A program made the position numbers and the translations under genes. From Salinimicrobium sp963709775 (GTDB taxonomy: Bacteria > Bacteroidota > Bacteroidia > Flavobacteriales > Flavobacteriaceae), in contig CAVPXS010000007.1 of assembly GCA_963709775.1 (NCBI GenBank), forward strand, positions 372,001 through 436,000: a stretch of 64,000 nt of DNA, read 5' to 3'. The notes below the pieces were generated by a model. That model did not search any database. It was not told the origin of the DNA and saw only the letters and a list, made by a program, of their open reading frames with translations. Shown here piece after piece: positions 48,101-55,248 of this stretch (position 1 is the stretch's first letter; every line of letters starts with the position of its first letter).

Positions 48101-48383
48101 GAAACAACTTTTGGAAAAAGGATTTGATCCCGGCGTACTTCAAAAAATGCAAAAATTGGAACACAGATTGCTGGAGTTGGAAGAGGCCAAATTAAAGCAG
48201 GGAAATAAACCCGAAAGAGAATCAACTACGGGTAAGGATGAGTTCTCTAATGAGACCGGCACGGCCAGAGAACGAGCTAAAGAATATTTCAACACCAATG
48301 AAATTTTAAATAGACAAAGCTTACCTTTGCGCCCCATTTATAAGCTTAAAGTAAAAGAGTATTTTGAACGAAGAGATAATTAA
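45147..48383 (+). CDS. DUF4175 family large membrane protein with long coiled coil
   Basis: About 1078 residues from the ATG at 45147 (MDNFEIL; an ATG at 45132 adds five residues and is less like relatives). Three membrane helices in the first 180 residues (around 20-45, 50-75, 155-172), a periplasmic beta-sandwich region (about 185-480), and then about 300 residues of Glu/Gln/Lys-rich coiled coil, ending in a helical tail with low-complexity Gln/Gly. The family is widespread in Bacteroidota without a known role. The gene overlaps ybeY by 20 nt. Confidence 0.85.
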   Translation: MDNFEILRKKLEAFIRKFYLNELLKGFIFFVAIGLLYFILTLFVEHLLWLNSTGRSILFWSFIAVEVFLFGRFIVYPLLKLFRISRGIDYTEASRIIGRHFPEVNDKLLNVLQLDKNDRKTDLLLASIEQKANELRPVPFTMAVDLRKNVPYLKYAAIPVIIILLIAISGRTEVFSGSYERVVNYKTAYEPPAPFSFQLRNENLQIRENEPLTIQVNTSGKIVPEDASIHYNGQSYFMKRVSPGTFEYTFEPAHKSFDFSLSANKVRSGNYEVEVVEVPKMRNLKMILDYPVHTGLGEEIIEGTGSATVPEGTQINWELETSSTKSVEMQLPDTLQKFEKQGDLFRFQKRINSTVDYGISTSNDKVKNFENLNYQIRSVKDEHPELVLEHQIDSLDADAQYFFGKVSDDYGISAVNLVVQTMESPENERVVRLPFGKGNIGEFVSTFPDTLSLEKGKNYQFYFEVIDNDRINGYKRVKSRLFTYREKTVSEEKQQRLQEQQQAIEGMDGSLEKMKLSEKELEELSRLQKEKKELSYNDRKRLENFLERQKQQNRLMENFTEKLKRNLEEESSPQNTDLKKDLEERLSNREKELEENEKLLEELEKYSEKIQEEGLQEKLEQLSKNSRNQERSLEQLLELTKKYYVQEKTARVAENLEELGEKQQDLAEQEKENTEAAQDSLSKETEEAFEELEELQKENQGLKKPLEIPDSQEEQEDVKEGQEKAGEELQKENKEGAKKEQKKAGEKLREMGQKMKQQMQQGGMQQMQEDVTMLRQILDNLITFSFGQEDLMEDFKKAGSDNASLPGKLRRQDLLREHFRHIDDSLYALALRNEMISEPITKKLIDVDYSLDQTLDRLSQTDIRMGVSSQQYVVTGANDLAYLLSDILGNMEEMLNSSSSQGEGQGQQLQDIIQKQGELNEEMQEQMKKGQQKQQGGESGEEESGELFRIFQEQQMLRRALEEKLKEEGQKGAGKGIQKEMEQIEKQLLEKGFDPGVLQKMQKLEHRLLELEEAKLKQGNKPERESTTGKDEFSNETGTARERAKEYFNTNEILNRQSLPLRPIYKLKVKEYFERRDN

Positions 48384-48795
48384 TTTTTATTCCGAAAATG
48401 ACTTTGAACTGGAGAAGGTTTCTTCTTATGAAAGTTGGGTGAAAAATGTAATTTCATCTGAAGGTAAAAAGACCGGGGAAATTAGTTTCATTTTTTGCGA
48501 TGATGAATACCTGCTGGAGATAAACCAAAAGTATCTCGATCACGACACCTATACAGATATTATAAGTTTTGATGCTTCAGTTGGAAACATCTTAAATGGA
48601 GATATCTTCATAAGCACTGAAAGAGTTTCAGAAAATGCCGACTCCTATGAGGTAGAATTTTCAGAAGAGCTTAAGCGGGTGATCATCCACGGCGTACTTC
48701 ATTTGTGTGGGTATAAGGATAAAACTCCCGATCAAGAAAAGCTGATGAGGGAGAAGGAAGAGGAAAAAATGAAAATGTTCCACGTGGAACAATAG
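48364..48795 (+). CDS. ybeY: Endoribonuclease YbeY (rRNA maturation)
   Basis: A 143-residue zinc-dependent RNase that takes part in 16S rRNA 3' maturation and ribosome quality control. The metal motif reads IIHGVLHLCGYKDKT: two of the three classical His are present, the third (H in GYxH) being Asp, which I believe is usual in Bacteroidota. The start must be TTG at 48364 (a stop is 10 nt upstream in frame, and there is no early ATG). It overlaps the DUF4175 gene. Its last codons (FHVEQ) encode a parS-type palindrome. Confidence 0.92.
   Translation: MNEEIINFYSENDFELEKVSSYESWVKNVISSEGKKTGEISFIFCDDEYLLEINQKYLDHDTYTDIISFDASVGNILNGDIFISTERVSENADSYEVEFSEELKRVIIHGVLHLCGYKDKTPDQEKLMREKEEEKMKMFHVEQ
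48776..48791. other. parS-type centromere site (perfect 16-bp palindrome)
   Basis: TGTTCCACGTGGAACA is a perfect palindrome identical to the parS sequence known from Pseudomonas and one step from the B. subtilis form TGTTTCACGTGAAACA. It lies inside the last codons of ybeY, 15 nt before mnmG. ParB (Spo0J) would bind here and load the ParABS segregation system. parA and parB are not in the window. Confidence 0.85.
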
Positions 48796-48805
48796 AAAGA
48801 ATTTT

Positions 48806-50677
48806 ATGTTTCAAAACGAATATGATGTTATAGTTGTAGGAGCCGGTCACGCCGGAAGTGAGGCCGCAGCGGCCGCAGCCAATATGGGTTGCAGTACACT
48901 TTTGGTGACCATGAACCTGCAGAATATTGCTCAAATGAGTTGTAATCCTGCCATGGGTGGTATTGCAAAAGGGCAAATCGTACGGGAGATAGATGCTCTT
49001 GGAGGGTACAGTGGGCTCGTGAGTGATACCAGTGCCATTCAATTTAAGATGCTCAATAAATCTAAAGGACCTGCGATGTGGAGTCCAAGAGTGCAGAGTG
49101 ATCGAATGATGTTTGCAGAGCATTGGCGTCTACGTCTCGAAGCAACACCAAATCTGGATTTTTATCAGGAAATGGTTTCGGGATTAATCATAGAAGGGGA
49201 GAAAGTAGTCGGAGTAAAAACTTCCCTTGGAATTGAGATCAAAGCCAAAAGCGTGATCCTTACCAACGGAACTTTTTTGAATGGTTTGATCCATATTGGA
49301 GATAAACAATTTGGTGGCGGTAGGGCAGGAGAAAGAGCTGCAACCGGCATCACCGAGGAACTTGTACAATTAGGTTTTGAAGCCGGAAGAATGAAAACCG
49401 GAACGCCTCCCAGGGTGGATGGAAGATCGTTGGATTATTCTAAAATGATTGAACAACCCGGAGATGATGTGCCTTCCAAATTTTCATATCTGGACGAAAC
49501 AAAACCCCTCACTAAACAGAGATCTTGTTATATGTCTTATACCTCTCCCGAGGTACATGAATTATTAAAAGAAGGTTTTGACAGGTCCCCAATGTTTAAC
49601 GGCAGAATAAAAAGTGTTGGTCCGCGTTACTGTCCTTCTATTGAAGATAAGATCAATCGTTTTGCAGATAAAGACAGGCACCAGCTTTTTATTGAACCCG
49701 AAGGTTGGAATACTGTGGAGATGTATATCAATGGATTTTCAACTTCGTTGCCCGAGGAAGTACAATTTAAAGCCTTGAGTTCGGTAGCGGGATTTGAAAA
49801 AGTGAAATTCTTTAGACCCGGTTACGCGATTGAATATGATTATTTCCCGCCAACACAATTAAAACATACCCTTGAAACCAAACTGGTAGAAGGACTTTAT
49901 TTCGCCGGACAGATCAATGGAACCACAGGTTATGAAGAAGCAGGTTCACAAGGCTTAATGGCAGGTATAAATGCGGCCTTAAAAGTTCGGGAGAAGGAAG
50001 AATTTGTATTGCAAAGAAGTGAGGCTTATATAGGAGTTTTAATTGATGATCTCATTACAAAGGGAACAGAAGAGCCTTACCGAATGTTTACTTCGAGGGC
50101 AGAATACCGAACTCTTTTGCGACAGGATAATGCAGATTTCAGACTTACCGAAAAGTCTTTTGAAATTGGATTAGCTTCGGAAAAAAGGATGCAAAAGATG
50201 GAAGAGAAGAAATCCAAATCTTTTGCTTTTGTGGAATTTCTGAAAGATAAAAGTGTGGCACCCGAAGAGGCTAATGTTGTTTTGGAAGCAAATGATTCTG
50301 CTCCAATGAAACAAAGCGACAAGATCTTTAAGGTTTTTTCCAGGCCTAATATTGACATGCAGGACATCCGTACTTTTAGTGGTGTGGAAGATTATATTCA
50401 GGAGAATCAACTGGGGGAGGAAGTACTTGAGCAAACCGAAATTCAGGTTAAGTATTCGGGGTATATTGAAAAGGAAAAGAACAATGCCGACAAACTTCAC
50501 AGGCTGGAAGGAATTAAAATTCCGGGGGATTTTGATTATTCCAGGATCAAATCCATGTCTTACGAAGCGCGTGAAAAACTCAAAAAAGTTCAGCCAACAT
50601 CTATTTCGCAGGCCTCCCGAATTAGCGGGGTAAGTCCAAACGATATTTCTGTTTTGTTGGTGTACATGGGAAGATAA
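48806..50677 (+). CDS. mnmG: tRNA uridine-5-carboxymethylaminomethyl modification enzyme, FAD subunit
   Basis: The 623-residue MnmG (GidA) forms the MnmEG complex that makes cmnm5U34 in tRNA. FAD dinucleotide fold DVIVVGAGHAGSEAAAAAA (about 6-24), signature CNPAMGGIAKGQIVREIDAL, TGTPPRVDGRSLDYSK with the catalytic Cys region, RPGYAIEYDYFPPTQL, and the C-terminal helical MnmE-binding domain (ISQASRISGVSPNDISVLLVY). Flanked on both sides by parS-type palindromes, consistent with the common origin-proximal place of gidA. Confidence 0.98.
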   Translation: MFQNEYDVIVVGAGHAGSEAAAAAANMGCSTLLVTMNLQNIAQMSCNPAMGGIAKGQIVREIDALGGYSGLVSDTSAIQFKMLNKSKGPAMWSPRVQSDRMMFAEHWRLRLEATPNLDFYQEMVSGLIIEGEKVVGVKTSLGIEIKAKSVILTNGTFLNGLIHIGDKQFGGGRAGERAATGITEELVQLGFEAGRMKTGTPPRVDGRSLDYSKMIEQPGDDVPSKFSYLDETKPLTKQRSCYMSYTSPEVHELLKEGFDRSPMFNGRIKSVGPRYCPSIEDKINRFADKDRHQLFIEPEGWNTVEMYINGFSTSLPEEVQFKALSSVAGFEKVKFFRPGYAIEYDYFPPTQLKHTLETKLVEGLYFAGQINGTTGYEEAGSQGLMAGINAALKVREKEEFVLQRSEAYIGVLIDDLITKGTEEPYRMFTSRAEYRTLLRQDNADFRLTEKSFEIGLASEKRMQKMEEKKSKSFAFVEFLKDKSVAPEEANVVLEANDSAPMKQSDKIFKVFSRPNIDMQDIRTFSGVEDYIQENQLGEEVLEQTEIQVKYSGYIEKEKNNADKLHRLEGIKIPGDFDYSRIKSMSYEAREKLKKVQPTSISQASRISGVSPNDISVLLVYMGR

Positions 50678-50685
50678 AATGTAAT

Positions 50686-50701
50686 AGTTCCACGTGGAAC
50701 A
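50686..50701. other. Second parS-type site (15 of 16 bases)
   Basis: AGTTCCACGTGGAACA differs from the perfect copy only in the first base and keeps the 14-bp core GTTCCACGTGGAAC. It lies in the 40-nt gap between mnmG and the methyltransferase gene, 1.9 kb from the first site. Confidence 0.82.
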
Positions 50702-50717
50702 ACGGTAAAAAATTTAT

Positions 50718-51575
50718 ATGTTTCCATTAGAATTTTCTGAAAAACCTGTTCTCGTATGTAAGGATCATACAGTAAGTGGAGAGTATTTCGAATTGAGAAA
50801 AGCAAAGGATCTTGATCTTTTAGCAACTTTTCCAAGACCAGATCTTGAGCGATTACCATCTTATTATAAAAGCGAAAATTACATTTCCCATACCGATTCA
50901 AAAAAGGGTTTTTTCGATAAGATTTATCAGCAGGTAAAAAACCTGATGCTTAAAAATAAGCTGAACTGGATTGAAAAAGAAAAAACGCCTGGAGCAAAAA
51001 TTTTAGATATTGGTGCAGGAACGGGAGACTTTTTGCGTGCGGCAAAAAACCGGAACTGGGAAGTTTTTGGAGTCGAACCAAATCCTGATGCCCGAAAACT
51101 TGCTTCAGAAAAAGGGGTGGAGTTGGAAAAAACAACATCTTCTTTTCCCGACCAGAGTTTTGATGTGATTACCATGTGGCATGTTTTAGAACACGTGCCC
51201 GATCTTGAGGAGCAGATAAAAGAACTTGACCGGCTTTTAAAACCAAATGGTCTTCTTGTTATCGCGGTGCCAAATTTTAAAAGTGATGACGCGAAGAAAT
51301 ACAAAGAAAATTGGGCAGCTTATGATGTGCCCCGGCATCTTTATCATTTCTCTCCTTCAGCTATTAAAAATATTTTTAATTCGACAGGTTTTTTACTCAC
51401 CTCTCAAAAAGGGCTTTTTTTTGATTCCTTTTATGTGAGCCTTCTTTCTGAAAAATATTCTTCCGGTTCAGGAAATCTTCTTCGGGCAGGATATAATGGC
51501 ATAACTTCTAACCTCAAGGCAAGATCCTCCGGAAACTACTCTTCTCTTGCTTACTTTCTAAAGAAAAGCAGGTAA
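50718..51575 (+). CDS. Class I SAM-dependent methyltransferase
   Basis: 285 residues: a short N-terminal Zn-ribbon-like or cap region, then a Rossmann methyltransferase core with motif I ILDIGAGTGDFLRAA (about 95-109), motif II acidic end FGVEPNPDA, and FDVITMWHVLEHVPD. The type resembles Methyltransf_23 enzymes (UbiG-like fold) often acting on polysaccharide or small molecules. Substrate not known. It begins 17 nt after the second parS site. Confidence 0.85.
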   Translation: MFPLEFSEKPVLVCKDHTVSGEYFELRKAKDLDLLATFPRPDLERLPSYYKSENYISHTDSKKGFFDKIYQQVKNLMLKNKLNWIEKEKTPGAKILDIGAGTGDFLRAAKNRNWEVFGVEPNPDARKLASEKGVELEKTTSSFPDQSFDVITMWHVLEHVPDLEEQIKELDRLLKPNGLLVIAVPNFKSDDAKKYKENWAAYDVPRHLYHFSPSAIKNIFNSTGFLLTSQKGLFFDSFYVSLLSEKYSSGSGNLLRAGYNGITSNLKARSSGNYSSLAYFLKKSR

Positions 51576-51709
51576 AACGCATTTTTAAGCGTTTTAAGAA
51601 GCTTTTAGCTTCTTGATGATATTCTGTATGTCAATTTTATTTTCTGAAGCTTATTTAAGCCTCTTATTCTGTCATTTTTCATAGAATTTTTAAATAAGCT
51701 TATTTTTTT
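51573..51709 (+). other. Three successive hairpins in the gap after the methyltransferase gene
   Basis: Hairpin 1: TAAAACGC/GCGTTTTA (51573-51596). Hairpin 2: AAGAAGCT/AGCTTCTT with a 3-nt loop (51596-51614). Hairpin 3: AAGCTTATTTAA (51647-51658) with its perfect inverse at 51690-51701, then a run of T. Hairpin 3 may be a terminator; the set may also be a structured leader or RNA before the OmpH-like gene. Confidence 0.5.
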
Positions 51710-51772
51710 TCATATCAAAACCTTATAGCTGCATAATAGAGGCTTTTTTAGGAGGGAATGGAAATGCTTTCT

Positions 51773-51780
51773 TACTTTTG
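51773..51780 (+). promoter_or_regulatory. -7 element (TACTTTTG) of the OmpH-like gene
   Basis: Exact TAnnTTTG match 23 nt before the ATG at 51804. Confidence 0.5.
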
Positions 51781-51803
51781 CTGCAAATCGAAAAAATTTA
51801 AAA

Positions 51804-52340
51804 ATGAGAAAATTATTTATGGTCCTGTCTTTAGGGGCTATCCTTACTGCTTGTAACAATGATAAGACTGCCTATGTCGACACTACTGTTTTAATTCAGG
51901 AGTATTCTGAAATGAAAGAAGTCGAAGCAGATTTCAATGTAAGATCTGAAAGTTTGAAAAGGGAACTGGATTCTGCTGCGCAGGGATTTCAGCAGGAAGT
52001 AATGGAATTTAGAGATAATGCGGCAACAATGTCTGAAGCTGAAAGACAGGCAGCCCAGGAAAATTTGATGCAAAAGCAACAAATGCTTCAGCAACAACAG
52101 CAAATGAGAAGTGGTCAATTGAGACAGGAAGGTGACCAGGTGATAGATTCTATCATTACTAAAGTGAAGGATTTTGTGAAGGTTTACGGAGAGGAAAATG
52201 ATTACACCTATATCTTTGGATCGAATGAATCTGCAAATATTATGTATGCAGAGGAAGGACTTGATATAACTCAGGAAATATTGGGAGAGCTAAATGAAAG
52301 CAGGGGAGTTTCCAAAGAAGATGCTGTGGTTACAGAGTAA
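51804..52340 (+). CDS. OmpH/Skp-family periplasmic chaperone-like lipoprotein
   Basis: 178 residues: lipoprotein signal with lipobox LTAC (C17), OmpH start strand YVDTTVLIQEYSEMKEVEAD, a long Gln/Met-rich coiled coil (about 45-125), and the closing strand YTYIFGSNES. Skp relatives form trimeric jaws that hold unfolded outer-membrane proteins; a lipid anchor is a variation on that. It ends in a strong terminator. Confidence 0.88.
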   Translation: MRKLFMVLSLGAILTACNNDKTAYVDTTVLIQEYSEMKEVEADFNVRSESLKRELDSAAQGFQQEVMEFRDNAATMSEAERQAAQENLMQKQQMLQQQQQMRSGQLRQEGDQVIDSIITKVKDFVKVYGEENDYTYIFGSNESANIMYAEEGLDITQEILGELNESRGVSKEDAVVTE

Positions 52341-52361
52341 TAGATTACTCTCTTAAAATTT

Positions 52362-52389
52362 AAAGGGTTCCACATGGAACCCTTTTTTT
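52362..52389. terminator. Terminator shared by the OmpH-like and DoxX genes, with parS-like stem
   Basis: Stem AAAGGGTTCC/GGAACCCTTT with loop ACAT, then seven T. The core GGTTCCACATGGAACC (52366-52381) matches parS at 13 of 16 bases, with the central CG changed to CA. Confidence 0.88.
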
Positions 52390-52786
52390 ATGCGGTTACT
52401 AAAAAGACCCCAAAGATTATAACGATGAAATATCCAACAATAGTGAAGGCTCCCGCATAATCATTTGCCACCCGTTGTCCAAAAAGCAACATGAGCAGGG
52501 TAACTGCGGCAAGAACAAGTGACCAAAGGGCCAGTGTAGGATCATCATTTAAGTAAAGGGTAAAGATGGCTGCTATAGCCATGAGGCCTGTAATTATTTC
52601 CAATACAAGAATAATTCCTAACAACAGGGATACCATTCCGCCCATGAAGGTGCCTTTAAAGTGTCCTGTAAGCCATTCGTAATTTCCTTTCCAGTTCACC
52701 ATCTTATCAAGACCAGATTGAAGAAAGGTAATTATGGTAAAAACCAAAATTAGGTAAACAGGAATATTAGAAATAAAATTGTCCAT
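52388..52786 (-). CDS. DoxX-like small membrane protein
   Basis: 132 residues with four hydrophobic helices (about 8-25, 48-70, 74-98, 108-130) and the DoxX-type loop LQSGLDKMVNWKGNYEWLTGHF. This family is tied loosely to quinone or redox chemistry in membranes; here the role is unknown. It lies 6 nt after the end of the holB gene in the same direction, so it is probably cotranscribed. Confidence 0.78.
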   Translation of the reverse strand: MDNFISNIPVYLILVFTIITFLQSGLDKMVNWKGNYEWLTGHFKGTFMGGMVSLLLGIILVLEIITGLMAIAAIFTLYLNDDPTLALWSLVLAAVTLLMLLFGQRVANDYAGAFTIVGYFIVIIFGVFLVTA

Positions 52787-52792
52787 GATGAA

Positions 52793-53941
52793 CTAGTTTT
52801 TATGAATGAGTCTGGTTAGTTTAATTGAAAGATCTGTTAGGATGATCTTGGCGTTTCCATTTCTTTCAATATGATAAACGGCATCTTCCAGTTCTTTTGT
52901 GATGCCGGTGATATTATTCCCTGTGATAAAAGGAGCAAATTTTTCCAATTTAAATCCTTTTGTCTGCGGTTGCATGAAGACGAGGTTCTTCGCTTTATAA
53001 TTGTACATGAGAGCCTGTCGGAAAAAATCCATACAATACAGCAGGAATTTCTTTTGTGGTTCCCTTCCTGTGCCCGCAATCATTTCACTCCAGGCAATTA
53101 ATTCGGCTAGAGCAGTCTTATCTCCTTTAGCTTTAAAAGCTGTTCTTACCCAGGAAATGAACCACTCCTCAAATTGTTCGTCACCCGAATTGTGTCTAAG
53201 AATGTGTAAAGCGTTATTGTAATTTCCGTTGGCGCGGTGTGCAATAGTAAGCGCTTTGGGACGATCACAATTTTCTTTTTGTTCAAGGGCTTCAGCAATT
53301 ACTGCCTCATTCAATGGGGGAAAGTGCAGGGTTTGGCACCTGGATCTTATAGTTTGAATAATGTTTTCCTCTTCTTCGGTAATTAACAGGAAAAGGGTCT
53401 TTTGCGGGGGTTCTTCAATAAGCTTCAGCAATTTGTTGGCGCAGCTGTCGTTCATCTTTTCGGCCATCCAAATGATCATTACCTTATAGCCTCCTTCATA
53501 AGATTTCAGCGAAAGGGCTTTGACAATATCCTGTGCCTCATCGACCCCTATTTTTCCCTGCTTATTTTCAATTCCCAGTTTTTGGTACCAGTCAAAAAGA
53601 CTTCCGTAGGGCTCCTGTTCCACAAATTGCCTCCATTCCTCACTAAAATGAGAAGAAATGGCATTCTTCTTAACTTTGTCGTTATTAGCAACAGGATATG
53701 CAAAATGCAGGTCTGGATGAGCGAGTTTGTTCATCTTCAGGTTACAGGCTTCCCTTCCGGTATTGTTCTCTGCACTTGTATTTCCACAGAGCACGTATTG
53801 CGCATATGCAATAGCCATGGGAAGCGTTCCACTACCCGAGGATCCTACAAATAATTGGGCATGAGGGATTCGGTTATTATCCACCGTGGTGGTGAGGTGA
53901 TTCTTTATATGCGGAAGGCCTAATACTTCAGAAAATAGCAT
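52793..53941 (-). CDS. holB: DNA polymerase III delta' subunit
   Basis: Clamp-loader subunit. 382 residues from the internal Met (MLFSEVLGLPHIKNHLTTTV), preferred over the frame start at 53947. AAA+ fold with a degenerate P-loop GSSGSGTLP (no catalytic Lys, as expected for delta'), sensor region KVMIIWMAEKMNDSCANKLLKLIEEP and LITEEEENIIQTIRSRCQTLHF, which includes the SRC arginine-finger motif. A zinc-module Cys pair region lies at CGNTSAENNTGREAC. Confidence 0.9.
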   Translation of the reverse strand: MLFSEVLGLPHIKNHLTTTVDNNRIPHAQLFVGSSGSGTLPMAIAYAQYVLCGNTSAENNTGREACNLKMNKLAHPDLHFAYPVANNDKVKKNAISSHFSEEWRQFVEQEPYGSLFDWYQKLGIENKQGKIGVDEAQDIVKALSLKSYEGGYKVMIIWMAEKMNDSCANKLLKLIEEPPQKTLFLLITEEEENIIQTIRSRCQTLHFPPLNEAVIAEALEQKENCDRPKALTIAHRANGNYNNALHILRHNSGDEQFEEWFISWVRTAFKAKGDKTALAELIAWSEMIAGTGREPQKKFLLYCMDFFRQALMYNYKAKNLVFMQPQTKGFKLEKFAPFITGNNITGITKELEDAVYHIERNGNAKIILTDLSIKLTRLIHKN

Positions 53942-54011
53942 AAGCAAAGATAAAATTTCTTCACACTTTATTATCTTAGGGGAAAATTTAATTTAGGCTA
54001 AAAACAGCTAT

Positions 54012-55196
54012 ATGAAAACTATTAATGATTATAATTTTAAAGATAAAAAAGCCCTGATAAGGGTTGATTTTAATGTTCCGCTTAATGAACAACAAGAAGT
54101 AGGGGATACCAGCCGAATCGAAGGTGCTAAACCTACAGTGGATAAGATCCTGAAAGATGGTGGTAGCGCTATCCTTATGTCACACCTTGGTCGCCCAAAG
54201 GGAGTTGATAAAAAGAACTCGCTGCAGCACATTGTAGCTAAAGTTTCGGAAATTCTTGGGGTCGAGGTGAAATTTGTAGATGAATGTGTTGGGGAAAAGG
54301 CGCAGCAAGCTGCCCGTGATCTAAAACCGGGAGAGGTACTTTTGCTTGAGAACCTGCGTTTTCATGCTGAAGAAGAGAAAGGGGATGAAGAATTTGCTAA
54401 AAAACTGGCCTCTTTGGGAGACATTTACGTGAATGATGCTTTTGGTACTGCACACCGTGCCCATGCTTCCACGACCATTGTAGCACAATATTTTGATAAA
54501 AAATGTGTTGGTGCTTTACTTCATAAGGAGATCGACAGTCTGGAAAAAGTGCTTGGAAATTCAGAAAAACCAGTAACTGCTGTTTTGGGTGGAGCCAAGG
54601 TTTCAACTAAGATCACTGTTATTGAAAATATTCTTGATAAAATCGATCACCTTATAATTGGTGGTGGAATGACTTACACTTTTACAAAAGCGAAAGGCGG
54701 GAAAATCGGAAATTCCTTAGTGGAAGACGACAAATTAGAACTCGCACTGGAAATTCTTAGAAAAGCTGAAGAAAAGGGAGTGAAGATCCATCTTCCGGTT
54801 GATGCCGTGATAGCCGATTCTTTTTCGGAAGAAGCCAGCACAAAAGTGATTCCTGTAGATGAGATCCCCGACGGATGGATGGGATTAGACATAGGACCTG
54901 AGACCATTAAGAAATATGGTGACGTTCTTGAAAGTTCTAAAACTATCTTGTGGAATGGACCAATGGGAGTTTTTGAAATGCAGCCTTTTGCAAAGGGAAC
55001 TATCGCTGTGGGAGAACATATTGCTGCGGCCACTAAGAAAGGTGCTTTTTCTCTGGTAGGAGGAGGAGACTCTGTTGCTGCCGTGAAACAATTTGGACTT
55101 GAAGATAAAGTGAGCTATGTTTCCACAGGTGGAGGAGCAATGCTTGAAATGCTTGAAGGAAAAAGTTTACCGGGCATTGAAGCCTTAAAAAAATAA
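54012..55196 (+). CDS. pgk: Phosphoglycerate kinase
   Basis: Glycolytic enzyme, 394 residues, full length. RVDFNVPLN (about 17-25), GGSAILMSHLGRPKG, LLLENLRFHAEE, NDAFGTAHRAHAST, GGAKVSTKI, and the C-terminal nucleotide motif FSLVGGGDSVAAVKQFG with VSTGGGAMLEMLEGKSLPG. Intact. Divergent from holB; the short 70-nt gap has only an approximate TATCTTAG -7 element. Confidence 0.98.
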   Translation: MKTINDYNFKDKKALIRVDFNVPLNEQQEVGDTSRIEGAKPTVDKILKDGGSAILMSHLGRPKGVDKKNSLQHIVAKVSEILGVEVKFVDECVGEKAQQAARDLKPGEVLLLENLRFHAEEEKGDEEFAKKLASLGDIYVNDAFGTAHRAHASTTIVAQYFDKKCVGALLHKEIDSLEKVLGNSEKPVTAVLGGAKVSTKITVIENILDKIDHLIIGGGMTYTFTKAKGGKIGNSLVEDDKLELALEILRKAEEKGVKIHLPVDAVIADSFSEEASTKVIPVDEIPDGWMGLDIGPETIKKYGDVLESSKTILWNGPMGVFEMQPFAKGTIAVGEHIAAATKKGAFSLVGGGDSVAAVKQFGLEDKVSYVSTGGGAMLEMLEGKSLPGIEALKK

Positions 55197-55248
55197 AGAG
55201 GTACGATAATTGAAGGAAAAAATGTACTGCTTTTTGAGAAATGATGTT

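Noticed and set aside
13717..51590. Recurring CATTTTTAAG near gene ends and starts (about 13718, 30110, 51580)
   Set aside because: Short AT-rich word within terminator stems or start regions; no constant flanks, so not treated as a repeat family.
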